64,000 nucleotides of DNA, taken from positions 62,001 through 126,000 of the forward strand of contig JADLSH010000217.1 of assembly GCA_016169945.1 (NCBI GenBank), in the 5' to 3' direction. The position numbers and the translations under genes are program-made. This DNA is from Trachythela sp. YZ-2020. Lineage: Eukaryota; Cnidaria; Anthozoa; Malacalcyonacea; Clavulariidae. This document shows, in pieces, positions 50,501 to 60,475 of this stretch (position 1 is its first letter; each line of letters starts with the position of its first letter). Below the pieces are notes generated by a model that was not told the DNA's origin, ran no database searches, and saw nothing but the letters and a program-made list of their open reading frames with translations.

Positions 50501-52597
50501 ACCTAGTTTAAGGAGGTCCTGTTTTGATTTGTTTCTGTTAAACCCTACTAGGCCGTACTGACAGACAACAAAGGGAGAATGAATCAAGTATGACTGCTGT
50601 GAAGAATACGGTGACCGATCTGGAAGCACGTATGTGTAACGGAGTTTACCTGTGGAAAATTGAGGGATACCCACGCCATCTGGAGAACGCGCGCGAGAAT
50701 GTCGTGACAGCATTGCACAGTCCTCCATTTTATACCAATTTTTATGGCTATAAACTTTGCCTCAGGTACGTTGATTTGAACGATATTCAAATTAACTAAT
50801 ATTTTTATTTGGCAAGCGCTTGCAATGGCGAATCTCGCAATTTTATTGGCTGCTGATGTAGTAGGAATTTTTAATGCCCTGCGACGAAATTAACAACTAA
50901 CCACGCTTAAAAATAGAAAAATGCACCAAGACGTTGAGAGATGAAAAAGCGAATCAAGGCCGGATTGCAATTTACGATCAAGTTTTGTCGAATTTAGACA
51001 AAAAATAGGTTTAAAAGAAAAATTTACTACACCTATGGAGCAACGATAAATAGCGACAGAATTTATTCAGTTCATATTGTCAGAACCAAGAATTTCTGAA
51101 GAGTTTCTTCTTATTTGAAGAATTGAAGAAAATGGTCGAAACAAATTTGTTTTGTTTTAAGAGACATTTTCTAAAACAATTTGCCAAGATATTCGTGTGG
51201 CTTTTGGGGGCATTTTGCCTTCTTTCCCGCGTGATATTTTGCTTCAGGGGAAAGACGAAGGGCCTGCCGATTAATGGTCGAAAATCGGGCATAAATGTCG
51301 ACAATCGGGAATCCAAAAAAATCTGCCTGAAATATTGCCCATCACAGCGTAAAACGATATTTTATAGATATTTTATATTTTAAGAGTTATTGCTGAAATA
51401 TGATCCATATTAATCGAAATATGAAACGTTGAATCAAAGTGTTTTTGTCCTCAGTCTCGATGGGCGACAACACCGAAAAATGCACTCAAAATGCGAAGGG
51501 TTCAATTGACTTCAGTGATAGTGATGTCGACATCATTATTGTGTCATTCAGTATGTAGATGAGCATGTATTTGACTATGAATATGTATAACTTGAAAGGA
51601 GAATTATATGCAAAATAATAACAAATATGTATAACAAATCTAAAGTATATATGCGCATTTATTTTGCCATCAGAAGCGTGACAGTTAGGGCGAAGTACTT
51701 TCCCACGTTCCTTAGCCTTTTGCAAGAGCCTACGTTCATAAGAATTATTAACAAACTCTTTCTCCGGACGATTATAGTCAAATAAGTGGTGAATAGCTTC
51801 TGCCATCTTGAGAACATCAGTCAGCAGGCGCTTCCCTTCGCCTTACCCGCATTTTTTATGCCGCCCGTGCGTCCCTTCCCTAATTTTCCAAGCCCGCTCC
51901 AATTAATAAAGCGCCTGTGGAGGAGGTAGGGGCATTTTGGTGTTTGCACAAAAGCCTGCATGTTATCTAGAACAAATTTTAACTGTTCAATCTTACACGT
52001 GGAACTCTTGAAAATGTTTTTGTTCTTGTAAATTTTATGTACTTTTAAGTTTAATTAAGACATAGAAAAGATGCGAAACTTTCTTTGCGACTTCGCCGTT
52101 TAATCAGCGCATATGTAATCTCATGCAGCGATTACATCCATTTACACTTAATACAGAGTGGCGAAACATGTTTGATATTTTACCAGTTTGCCACGAACAT
52201 AACTTAAATATAAAATAATCTAATCTTGTTTAGAGTCTTACCAAATGGAGAGGGTCTTGGATATGGCTCTCATGTCTCGTTGTTTGTTCACATGATGCAA
52301 TCACCCTGGGATGACACACTAGAGTGGCCATTTTCTGGCAGGATCTCCCTGTCCATCCTTGACCAAAGAGATGATGGGGAATACAAACGTCATATCAGCG
52401 AAACCTTGGTGATCAGGCCTAATCTTTTGGCATTTCAGCGACCTACCACCATCAGGAACCACACAGGTTATGGCTATGTGCAATTCGCGCAAATTGAGAC
52501 TTTGCAGGATCGTCAATATGTTAAAAATAACTGTCTCCTGGTTCGTGTTCAGATTTCCAGTAAGTTACACATTGGGGAACGTCACGATATAGTGTGA
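33226..52597 (+). CDS. TRAF-family signalling adaptor / RING E3 ligase, nine exons
   Basis: TRAF proteins bind receptor tails through the MATH domain and pass signals to NF-kB and MAPK routes, often by ubiquitin ligation through the RING. Exons: 33226-33491, 33825-33876, 46474-46584, 46828-46989, 49127-49198, 49454-49531, 49737-50070, 50552-50765, 52234-52597. All junctions are GT-AG and phases match, giving 550 residues. Residues 60-98 form the RING (CPIC, CGHRFCRAC, CPID). About 107-275 hold five TRAF-type zinc fingers. A Gly/Ala/Ser-rich linker, a coiled coil (about 335-385) and a MATH domain (about 387-545) follow. The eighth RING ligand is Asp, as in several TRAFs. Introns 2 and 4 are swollen by repeats. 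Orthology to a particular TRAF (4/6 type is plausible) was not tested. Confidence 0.9.
33825..33876 (+). CDS. TRAF exon 2: end of the RING
   Basis: After TTTCTTGCAG, 52 nt encode TNAHTCPIDNQQLNPNE and complete the RING with CPID. The exon ends at GTACGT in phase 0. It is small but joins exactly in frame with exons 1 and 3. Confidence 0.85.
34118..34400. other. Unassigned insert between the left arm and the Gypsy LTR
   Basis: This stretch starts GGTCGTTCATTCGGGCCAGG, has no counterpart in the related MITE, and shows no ORF or inverted ends. Confidence 0.3.
34464..36028. other. Diverged transposon end and unassigned DNA
   Basis: GGCCGTCAGCTAGTGCACCA at about 34466 resembles the end of the TA-flanked element at 29487-32549, with a similar run including AACTTACTCCTATAA. 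No matching right end was found. The rest to 36 kb has no supported gene. Confidence 0.4.
36029..36191. repeat. Long palindrome with CGAGTCCGAAGGACGAG apex
   Basis: Arms of about 75 bp surround the apex at about 36104-36120. Outer arms GTAATAGTATG and CATACCATTAC pair, and inner arms TTGCAC and GTGCAA close on GTCC-GAA-GGAC. The apex matches that of 15647-15758 at 14 of 17 positions. Confidence 0.85.
36192..36770. other. Unassigned intronic DNA
   Basis: No domain is seen in the short plus-strand frame 36385-36672. It lies within TRAF intron 2 and within the Gypsy span. Confidence 0.3.
36771..37145. repeat. Degraded repeat rich in GGCCCCCCACT
   Basis: TGGCCCCCCACT-like motifs occur at 36810, 36831 and 37121, and an inverted GGGGGGCCACTTGG at 36780. 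A G/C-rich stretch with CTCCCCCGGACCCCTACAGG lies at 37057-37076. The pattern suggests remains of a DNA transposon or its terminal parts, but ends could not be fixed. Confidence 0.4.
39652..40949. mobile_element. piggyBac-like non-autonomous element (TTAA flanks) inside Gypsy pol
   Basis: The ends CATGCACCGTAGCACGAGAA and, as complement, CCTGCACCGTAGCACGAAAA are inverted repeats continuing into CGAACGA. TTAA lies at 39648-39651 and 40950-40953. No transposase ORF is inside. TTAA flanks with C-starting ends suggest piggyBac, but the assignment is by ends only. Confidence 0.75.
39906..40028. mobile_element. 123-bp Harbinger-like MITE (TAA flanks)
   Basis: The ends AGGCGATGTTATACCGGACA and, as complement, AGGCGATGTAACACGGGATA pair and continue through AACTTT. 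TAA flanks both sides (39903-39905 and 40029-40031). It sits inside the piggyBac-like element. Confidence 0.82.
41519..41593. other. Short intronic spacer between two elements
   Basis: The 75 bp between the fold-back element and the Kolobok-like element. It ends with TTAA (41590-41593). Confidence 0.4.
41594..43823. mobile_element. Kolobok-like non-autonomous element (TTAA flanks), 2.2 kb
   Basis: Both ends read AGGACATTGGCAACGAAAAT in inverted orientation. TTAA flanks at 41590-41593 and 43824-43827. Pairing reappears farther in, for instance GACGTCATTAGATGGGTT near 41776 against its complement near 43615. No transposase is recognised. A TTAA target with a purine start fits Kolobok better than piggyBac, whose ends usually begin with C. 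Confidence 0.8.
43824..45985. other. Unassigned intron-2 DNA
   Basis: No gene is supported. A GC-rich patch at about 45896-45955 contains small perfect hairpins (CCGGGCTATCGCCCGG and AACGGCGCTCTTCGCCGTT), unlike the AT-rich surroundings. Confidence 0.35.
45986..46429. mobile_element. 428-bp hAT MITE related to the element at 5622-8284
   Basis: The element proper is 45994-46421 with inverted ends TAGTGGTGGGCGATAC. It is flanked by perfect 8-bp duplications GTTTTTAC (45986-45993 and 46422-46429). Both ends are followed by TATCGATAC-rich subterminal repeats like those of the longer hAT. The ends share TAG.G.TGGGCGATAC with the longer element, so both were probably moved by related transposases. 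Confidence 0.93.
46474..46584 (+). CDS. TRAF exon 3: first zinc finger start
   Basis: After the acceptor TTATTGTAG, 37 codons encode IYADNFAKREINMLNVKC and a Cys-Trp motif (CTWSGRLKDVE). It is phase 0 at both ends and terminates before GTAAAT. It lies 45 bp after the hAT MITE. Confidence 0.85.
46828..46989 (+). CDS. TRAF exon 4: zinc fingers 1-3
   Basis: 54 codons between TTTCCAG and GTACAT encode EHLKTCEFVEVPCPKGC, then DHHLKKECSKRTITCTHC. These are Cys/His patterns of TRAF-type zinc fingers, with boundaries inside fingers. Confidence 0.88.
46990..47530. other. Left part of TRAF intron 4
   Basis: No coding signal. It merges into the pentamer satellite at 47531. Confidence 0.4.
47531..49015. 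repeat. 1.5-kb pentamer/decamer satellite in TRAF intron 4
   Basis: It starts as almost pure TTGTC units (about 47531-47850) and passes through a mixed zone with TTGCC and TTGCG units (about 47850-47960). It continues as TTGCGTTGCC decamers to 49015, with scattered CGCCG variants at 48060-48480. The final 240 bp are nearly homogeneous decamers. All long open frames over this array on both strands are repeat artefacts. Confidence 0.98.
49016..49062. repeat. Three copies of an about 17-bp repeat
   Basis: AATATTAGACGATACTAC recurs three times directly after the satellite, the last copy partial. Confidence 0.75.
49127..49198 (+). CDS. TRAF exon 5: zinc finger segment
   Basis: After GGCCTTCAG, 24 codons encode DHLGKCQKVTVACPNCNRKM and LREK, ending at GTATTT. 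Phase 0 at both ends. Confidence 0.86.
49454..49531 (+). CDS. TRAF exon 6: zinc finger segment
   Basis: After TTTTTTTAG, 26 codons encode LTVGHENECPKAQTVCEFKP and YGCKWT, ending at GTATGC. Phase 0 at both ends. Confidence 0.86.
49737..50070 (+). CDS. TRAF exon 7: last finger, low-complexity linker, coiled coil
   Basis: After GCTGCTGTAG the exon encodes RFHLQNHLSSEG and MSSHLSMLCGALV, which close the finger region. A Gly/Ala/Ser-rich tract built from near-identical GCAAGTGGA units (49887-49950) follows, then a predicted coiled coil (ESIATLEAKIEQIERKYRDL). It ends in phase 1 before GTGCGT. The linker is unusual for TRAF proteins. Confidence 0.86.
50071..50551. other. TRAF intron 7
   Basis: No other feature is recognised in this intron. 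Confidence 0.5.
50552..50765 (+). CDS. TRAF exon 8: end of coiled coil and start of MATH
   Basis: The exon encodes RQQRENESSMTAVKNTVTDL, then the MATH start CNGVYLWKIEGYPRH and SPPFYTNFYGYKLCLR. It is entered in phase 1 and left in phase 2 at GTACGT. Confidence 0.88.
50766..52233. other. TRAF intron 8
   Basis: Mostly unremarkable. A minus-strand frame (51806-51640) starting ATGGCAGAAGC encodes HHLFDYNRPEKEF and YERRLLQKAKERGKVLRPNC. This is protein-like text that may be an antisense exon or a decayed transposon gene; the evidence is weak. Confidence 0.4.
52234..52597 (+). CDS. TRAF exon 9: MATH domain and stop
   Basis: After TTGTTTAG the exon encodes VLPNGEGLGYGSHVSLFVHM, the WPFSGRISLSILDQ core, and QYVKNNCLLVRVQIS. 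The stop TGA is at 52595-52597. The last ten residues after VRVQIS are not typical. A GTAAGT inside TTTCCAGTAAGT (about 52559) might be a donor to another exon. Confidence 0.86.
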
Positions 52598-52839
52598 TTA
52601 TACTTCTATATACTGTAGTAATACTACACTGTTATTTTCAAGGAGTTAATTTAACACCGAAAAAGAGGGTTAGCAAAAAAAGGTTGAAAATAATCGTTGT
52701 TTTTTATTATACATTGTTACACACAGCCAAAAGGGCTTTTCAGTATCTAATTACAAAATCGTTAAATATTATAAACGCTTAAAACTTATAAACGCTAGAC
52801 TAACATTACAATCACGTAGATATCAGAATTTCATTATAG

Positions 52840-54680
52840 TATATAGTCTATTACTATCTGTTATAGTCCATTACTATCTAAAAATTCATGTAATAAAATA
52901 CGTTTATATTCCGATTTAAAATGACCCAGAGTCTCGATATCCTTAATATTTCTTGGAAGCTAGTTCCATATAGCCACTGCTCGGAACTGAATGAAATGTT
53001 CGTTGACCAGAAGCCGAACTATACCGTGGAATATCTAAATTGTTCTTGTGTCTTGTGTTGACGTTATGGAACTCCGATCTCGTTTCAAATTTATCACTTA
53101 AGTACGATGGAGCCAACGAGGGGCGGATCTAGGAATTTTCGTACGTTAGTCAAACAATTTTGGTTCCACTACCCCAGGGGGGAGCATATTTTTTCTGTGG
53201 GAAGGGGGGGCGGCGCTATTGTTTTTAGCTAGGCAATAAAATGACTGTTTCGCCCCATATCATGGCTCATCAGCATGCCTAGGAAACACAATTTGCCATA
53301 TATTATGCTTCTAGATATCGTATTACAGACAGCGTAACACCAAACCATGCGGTCAAAGCCTCAAAATTCGACATAACAATTTGTGTAGTGTTAATATTTG
53401 GTTCGATCGATAAAAATACATCCACAATACCTTGGCTGATACAAATATTACAACAAATGCCAATATAACGACTATATAATAATATAAATGACCTTTTGAC
53501 CAACCGCAAATATATGCTAATTCAGCCAAGCGGCTTTTACCGGCGTGAAATAGACACACTTTGAACTTAGTAATACTCAGTGATAGTATTAGTATCAGAC
53601 TATAAACTAATATAAATAGAATCTCTTTTAATACCTTATCGCTGTACACTTCTTATTTTGTTGACGAGCAACTCTGGGTATGACTGCGCCAACACTTTTG
53701 CAGAAACACTTTATTTTCATTTCGTATTGACTGAAGACTGCTGAATACCCCAAGGAGCGCTGCTGAATACCCCAAGGAGCGAATTAGTCAAACAAATCGA
53801 GCCAATGAGAAAGGAGAATATTTCCTTAACCAGCCAATCAGAAAGCTTGAATATTGCCCAAATGAGTCAGACCCCCGCAAACTTTAGTCAAAATTCAAAT
53901 GGACCAATCAAATGGCTAGAATCCGCCTCAAATTAGTCAAAACTCACGCAGATAACCGCTTTTGACTTTTTCACTGCAGGCTCGGCCGCTGCACGAAATT
54001 GATAACTGGAGTATTTTTGAATATTAAGTACTTTACTGTCGGCTGCCGCTGCATGAAATATTACAACTGGACTATGTATTTTTATATCTGCGCAATTTTT
54101 ACCTTAGTCGCGTGACTAGTTTGACTACCCCTAGATCCGCCCCTGGCGGGCCCGGGGCAACGCTTTCATACATTTGAACATCATAACAGCATCCCTGAGT
54201 TTTAGCATATACTTAATTGGAAGCCAACCTAGCTGTTGAATGATAGGTGTCACATGGTCATATGTTCTTGTTCCGGTGATTATACGCGCCGCAAAGTTCT
54301 GCACGCTTTGGAGTTTGGATATATTCTTTTTCGAGGTATTAGACATTCTACTAAAAATTAATGCATTTATTATGAGAATTAGTGTTTGTTTATCAAATAT
54401 GTGTTTAACTCTGTTGATTTGGCATAATTCCGCAATGCACATTGAAACAACATTTGTAATATGTTCATCATACAGTTGGTCAAGCTTGAATCCAATATCA
54501 TTCCTAAATCTTTAACGGCAAACGAAACTGGAGTTATTTTCTCAACTCTTTCTGGTCGGTCGCATTTTACTTATGTTGTCGCAAGTTGTCGCAAGAGCAC
54601 TTTGAGTACGATCTCCTTTGAAAAATATTTACCCCCTGGCAATGAAATTAACACCATTGGAATCCTTACAAAATAAGCTT
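52840..54680 (-). mobile_element. LINE fragment (jockey/CR1-like), minus strand, split by an insertion
   Basis: The 54442-54146 side encodes RVKHIFDKQTLILIINALIF, SKLQSVQNFAARI and LRDAVMMFKCM, typical of the post-RT region. A frameshift lies near 54450, after which SLTNCMMN replaces the expected frame. The rest of the C-terminus is at 53110-52850 (LPRNIKDIETLGHFKSEYKR). The two parts are separated by the element at 53118-54145. No catalytic motif remains. Confidence 0.7.
53118..54145. mobile_element. hAT-like element inserted in the LINE fragment
   Basis: The ends GAGGGGCGGATCTAGG and, as complement, CAGGGGCGGATCTAGG form inverted repeats typical of hAT-like elements. They are followed by GTCAAAC motifs on both sides. 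The same LINE continues on both flanks. No matching 8-bp target duplication was found. A 22-bp tandem duplication (CTGCTGAATACCCCAAGGAG) lies at about 53739-53780. Confidence 0.65.
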
Positions 54681-55301
54681 TTTAACAGTGGGCTATTTTG
54701 CCGACTAAACATTACAGAATCAAAAATACTAAAAGTTTAATCCCAAACATACCTCCAGTCATACTTCAGTTCAACTCAAACAATCTTTAATATCTTTTAA
54801 TATCTTTAATATCTTGAAAGACTTCTAATGGTCGAAATTTAGCTTTTTATCTGTTTCTTTAGGCTGTAAAACGTGCCTTCGATACGGCTTTTAGAAATAT
54901 TTATTTTGAATTTTTTTTTATTTATCGGGAATTTTCCAGCATGCACGCGCTTGCCGTAGTTTGACAATATATGGTTTGCCCACGCGCTTCAGTCCCGACA
55001 AAATATAGGGTATTGTACCCTGGGGAATTCATTCCGGCCACTTAAAAAACCATAGCAACAGTCTTCGTTTGTGTTTGGGCCTTTTCCGGTTGTTTTTGTC
55101 TGAAATTCCGGTTTGACCCGTACGCTACATTTCAAATTTCGCCGTAACTTTGTCAATTTTTATTGTGTTTCTTTGCAAGTTGGTCAGTATGTACTGTTTT
55201 TAAAGCTCTATAAAACGGTGTATTAAAACAGAAGTTATAATCGACCAAAGGTACTGAATATATAATTAGTTTACGATAATAATAAATATCAGATTACAAA
55301 G
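54681..55301. other. Spacer, probably including LINE 5' sequence
   Basis: Tandem TTTAATATC units lie at about 54785-54818. The rest up to 55301 may be the 5' UTR of the next LINE. No other signal. Confidence 0.35.
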
Positions 55302-58119
55302 GTGTTAAAACTCACGGAGATCTGTAAAACAATGTGTTTAGCGATTTGTTTGGCATTAACCCCAAAGGAAATCCCAGTTAGAATTACAAGCCGCCCAACA
55401 ACTCTGAGAGGTAATGCTCTGAAATACCGCTGCAACCTAATACCAATTTCCGTAAAGGAAAGTAATATAACTATGCCACCTAGCGGCTACTCAGTTCCAT
55501 CTGTACTCTTAACCAATGCATGTCATGTGACAAATAAAATTACAGAACTTTCTGGAATCGTTGCTGTTAATAACCCGACGCTAGTCATAATTACAGAATC
55601 TTGGCTGAACTCAAACTTCCCGGATGCTGCTATAGAAATTAGTAAGAAATTTAATGCATTCCGTCGAGACCGCCTTACCCCTGGTGGCGGTGTCTTAGCC
55701 TATGTGCACCACCAAATACCTACTACCCGTTTGACAAATCTTGAAGTGGACGATAAAGAAGTTCTTTGGCTTGTACTTAAACCGCCTAGAACTCCCAGGC
55801 CTTACAGCTCCATAATAGTTATTAGCGTATACTATCCGCCTGGTCAGACGAACGATGATGAAAGAGCTATGCGTGAGTATATCACTGACGGACTTGATGA
55901 AATTCTGCAGGACCATCCTCAGCAGGTATAATAATTGCCGGAGATTTCAATAAAATGAAACTGAATTTACTGTGCAGACGCTTCAACCTTTGCAAAGTTG
56001 TACGGGCTCCCACTAGAGGTAGAAATGTTTTAGACCAAATCCTTACTAACATGTCAGAGCTATACAATGACATTAAACATCTCCGCCGATTGGCCATTCT
56101 GACCATCAGTGTCTGTTACTCACTCCAAAGCTGAAAGAAAAGGTGAAGGCGATTTCTCGAAAAGTGCGCCTGACGAAATGTAGTAACTTAATTGAACTGA
56201 GTATCCATCTGAATAGGCAGAACTGGGAATTGGTTTATGCTACTAATGAGATTGACGATAAAGTTAGTGCTTTCACAAGTACTATCATGTGCATTCTCAA
56301 TAAAACGGTGCCCAAACGTATTATACGTTTCCACCCTCAGATAAACCCTGGATCACCCGCGTATTAAGCATGAAATAATAGCCAGACAAAAAGCCTTTAC
56401 ATCAGGAAACAAATCAAGGTATAAAGTATTATGCGACAAAGTTTCTTCACTTATATCCAATGCAAAGAAAACGTACTACCAATCGAAAGCGGAAAATACA
56501 CGTGAAATGAACCCGGCAAAGTGGCATAAAACTATATACGAACTTGCTGCCGTTAACGAATGTAATCGTCAATTCTCAGCTGCCTCCACAGATGACCTAG
56601 TTGAACGCTTACAACAAAGTTTCACTAAGCCTTGGCAGACTACCATACCAAATGAAATTCCGAAACTAGGGGAAGTCGAACACCTACTCAAGAACATTGC
56701 GCCCGCACTACCTTCGATCGGTCAAATCAAGGCAATTCTTAAGCACCTAAACCCTAGGAAAGCTAGTGGTTCGGACGATATTCCTGCATGGTTACTGAGT
56801 CGTTATAGCGAAGAGCTTGCTCCTGTTATCCATAACATCATCTGCTGTAGCATCTCCCAGTCTAAATACCCGACCTTATATAAACATGCTTTAGTCACCC
56901 CTGTGCCCAAAGTGAACCCCCCGAATGATATAGATAATGACTTCCGGCAGATTTCTGTGCTATCGCAAATGGCAAAAATCCTAGAAACCATACAACTCAA
57001 ATTGAATAAAAGCGACCTTAAGATCAAAGAAAATCAACATGCATTTACACATGGTAGATCAACAGTATCTGCATTAGCGAGTATTACCCAAAATTGGTAC
57101 AATAAGACTGAAAATTCACGTGATGGAAGAATGGGGATCCACGCTTTATTTATCGATTTTCGTAAAGCGTTCGATTTGGTCGACCATGGTCTGCTTCTAA
57201 GAAAACTCGCGGAATTGAATGTATCAAAGTCTTTTTGGTTATGGACGCGGAGTTTTTAGAAGGAAGGAGCCAGCAAGTAAAACTTGGTGAGAGCTTATCA
57301 TCTTCTAGGCCTTGTCCTCCGGAGTCCCCAGGGTTCTGTTATCTCACCAACATTGTTTAATGTTCATGTTAACGACCTTGAAGACTGTATTCCTAACTAT
57401 TTTCAGATTAATACGCATAAATACGCTGATGATTGCACTCAGGATGAGGCAATCTCATATTGCTCTACTAGTAACATGCAAATGGTGCTTGATTTAATGA
57501 ATGACTGGGCCTTCAGAAATAAGATGGAACTTAACGCAAAAAGACTAAAGATATGTGGATCTGTTTTAAAGAAGGTATTCCTGAACCACCTTTACTTACG
57601 ATTGGTAATGATGTGATTGAAAGAGTTAAATCGTTTAAGCTGCTGGGCCTTTGGTGTAATAATACCCTTAAATGGAACACACATGTCGAAGAAATTACAA
57701 GAAAGGCAAGCAAACGTTTATTCCACCTTCGGGAATGTCGTCGAGCTAATCTACCGACAGAAGTAGGTCTAACCTGTTACCTCTCCAAAATCAGACCGGT
57801 ATTGGAATACGCGTCCCCAATATGGAGTGGATTACCACAATACTTAATAGATGAGGTGGAGAATATCCAAACTAGAAGTCAAAAAATACTTGCCCTGCCG
57901 TCCGACCTACTTCAGTCTCTTGAAGAACGTCGTAATATGCTCGCCATTCGTGAATATAAGAAAATTATTGATGATGAAACACATCCATGCAGAAAATATA
58001 TACCAGATATCGTGACGAAAAAATATGATCTAAGAACAGTAAATACTCTCCCACAATTTTTCTCACATACTAAAAGGCACAAACTCTCGTTTATCCCAAG
58101 AACAAATGCGTTATTATAA
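55302..58119 (+). pseudogene. LINE endonuclease-reverse transcriptase, frameshifted
   Basis: Endonuclease: VIITESWLNSN, GGGVLAYVHHQ, SVYYPPGQ, then after a shift near 55920 IIIAGDFNKM and after another near 56085 GHSDHQCLLLTP. RT: GSDDIPAWLLSRY, FIDFRKAFDLVDH, shift near 57250, SPQGSVISPTLF, the catalytic box YADDCT, shift near 57545, then SFKLLGLWCNNTLKW. A further shift near 56345 interrupts KPWITR. The last segment (57553-58119) ends in a normal stop. At least five breaks show long decay. Confidence 0.83.
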
Positions 58120-58358
58120 TCTAAATTTTATACTCTTTTTGCTCTTAACATTTTTACTATATTTGTCATAATAAATTTTACTCAACTGCCAAATTTAACT
58201 TGTGGCAATTTTGGCAGTATATATATACACTGTATATAACATATACTATACTTAACACAATGTACATATACTCGTATCAACTTTATAAACTGTAAATCCA
58301 TTGTAATTTTATACTAAAGATGGATATCAATAAATTATTATTATTATTATTATTATTT
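55302..58358 (+). mobile_element. Non-LTR retrotransposon (CR1/L2-like), frameshifted
   Basis: Endonuclease and RT are in order, and the 3' end is an ATT-repeat tail (about 58331-58355). The element abuts a Gypsy LTR remnant on its right. The 5' limit is approximate. A target duplication was not found. Confidence 0.8.
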
Positions 58359-58359
58359 A

Positions 58360-60475
58360 TAATCTAGTGAGCTATAATTACATTATCACATTATCACGGA
58401 TGCAGCTTGCAAAATGAAGCATACGCCGCTAAATATGGTTGACTTCCTTATTTACACGTTGACACATTCTTATCCGTTACACTATCCTTCTCCTTTATGT
58501 TCTCGTCCCGATGACATGTTTCTAATTAAATCCGTATCAGCGTATCTCATTGGTTGATTAATATGCTGTCTAAGTCTGGCAGGCCGAGCACGAGCAATAC
58601 CGTCAATACCGTCTTGTGGAGGTGTAACATCAACCACCTTGAACTCACCTACTTGCCTACTAGGGCAAACCGGTTCGCCGTCTTGAAAAGGAATATAACT
58701 GTGTTTTAACTGGTCGTGATGAACAACCATTTCCTTCCCTCCCTTAGCAACAATTCTATAGTCGACCCAAACCCGTTTTAGAATTCTGTACGGTCCCACT
58801 CATCTATTGCCTAACATCCAGCCTTTTGGTCTTTTCAACATGACTGTTTCACCCGATTTGAAAGGCCGCCAAGTGTTTGTCGATTGATTGAGCCTTGCCT
58901 GCTTTGCGGATGCTTTTGACAAATGTTCCTCTGCTATGCGTCTTACATCGTGAAATGCCGACCTAACTGAAACTAAGTATTCACTCTGTGTGGAAGGATT
59001 TGTTAGAGGCATTCCTAATTCCAATTCAACTGGCAACCAAGGTAATTGACCAAAAACTACTTCATAGGGTGAAATACCTAAAGCGTCATGTCTACTGGTA
59101 TTATAAGCAAACGTGACTGAATCCAGCCACAAGTCCCAATCATCTCTTCTATTTGACGTAAAAGCCGAAAGCATAGCCTGAATAGTTCGATTTTGCCGCT
59201 CTGTCTGTCCGTCACACTGAGGATGGTAGCTTGTAGTACGCGTTTTCGTGATGCCCATAAAATTACATATTTCGTGCAATAGGGTGCTTTCAAAATTTCG
59301 ACCTTGGTCGGAATGCAGGACTTCTGGAGGGCCAAACCGAGAAAAAATGCGGCTTACTAGAAGTGGCGCAACTGTGCTGGCTTTTTGATCTGGGGTAGCA
59401 AATGCTTCACACCACTTGGTGAAATGGTCAACAACAACTAGAATATGTTTGTTCCTACGACTTGTTTCTGGCAATGGTCCCATATAATCCATTGGCGCCC
59501 AGAAAGTAAAAGGTTGACTAACTGGGGCTGTGTTGCTGTTAAGTGGAGAGTTCTTTTGGTTGCAAACTTTGCACAACTGAATATGTTTGGTTACTGTTTG
59601 CCGGAAGCCAGGCCAATAAAATCGCTTTATAACTCGTTCTTCGGTACGAGTGATACCTAAATGACCTCCTAGTGGCCCATCATGCAGTGTTTTGAGGATG
59701 TTTGCTTGCAAGCCAGAGGGTATTAATATAACATGTTGTGGATGATAGTTGCTACGGTTACCAAGCGCTCTGTACAATATTTCATCATGAAGGAAATATT
59801 GGTCATAGTGTCTAAGCCAACTCTTCAGTGCAGGATCCTCAATTTGTTTTAAATTTGGCTTAGGCAGTTTACGTGTTTTCATGTCAATAAGGGATGCAAG
59901 ATGTTGGTCATTGCGTTGACTATCCCGGAGATTTATGGTTGGATTTAATGTGATTGTGTTGACCTGTCCCACCTCCGGAGGTGAAAGGGAGGCAGCACCA
60001 CGATTCTGATCATGAACATTTTAATAAAGTGTCATTTGTATGAACGACAAGTGGCTTGCTGCTTTCTAATTTAACAATCGCTGTGCGTCCCCCAGATAAT
60101 TTAACACGTATTGTGGAGACAAACGCTGGTTGCTGTGCATTCTTAATGCATGTGGTGGGTTCTTGTGAATTAGTTTGTACAAGGCGAGAGAGAGCATCGG
60201 CATTATTATGAGTCCGGCCCGCACGGTGGGCGACTGAAAAATCAAACTCCTGTAAATCCATAATCCACCGCGCTAAACGACCCTTCGCTACCATAGTGTG
60301 CAGCCAGCGTAAGGCACTATGGTCAGTAATTACTTGGAAATGGCGACCTAATAAATAGACGCTAAATGGGCTGTTCCAAAGACTACAGCAAACGCTTCTT
60401 TTTCAGTTGTTGAGTATTTCTGCTCGCGAGGGGAAAGAGCTTTTGACGCATAAGCAATAAGACACACCCATATTT
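58360..60475 (-). mobile_element. Gypsy LTR retrotransposon remnant, minus strand
   Basis: Pol lies at 60460-58482. Immediately beyond its stop a purine-rich tract (AAAGGAGAAGGATAG on the minus strand, about 58483-58497) is followed by TGTAACGGATAAGAATGTG. This looks like the start of a 3' LTR, cut off by the LINE tail near 58358. The 5' half (gag, protease, RT) is missing beyond about 60475. Confidence 0.75.
58482..60460 (-). pseudogene. Gypsy RNase H-integrase remnant
   Basis: The RNase H end reads IAYASKALSPREQKYSTTEK and ITDHSALRWLH, with a shift near 60365. The linker IMDLQEFDFSVAHRAG and HNNADALSRL follows. Integrase (59972-58800) has an HHCC zinc region (GGHLGITRTEERV, CKVCNQ). Its catalytic core Asp, Asp and Glu lie in APMDYMGPLPE, HSDQGRNFES and GQTERQNRTI. 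The GPY/F module (GPYRILKRVWVDYRIV) is in 58799-58482 after an in-frame TGA at 58800-58802. The core residues are intact, so this copy is younger than the Gypsy at 34-41 kb. Confidence 0.85.

Noticed and set aside
53353..53649. 98-codon minus-strand frame with a hydrophobic, membrane-like stretch
   Set aside because: It lies inside the hAT-like insertion, and AT-rich DNA readily creates hydrophobic frames. No supporting motif.
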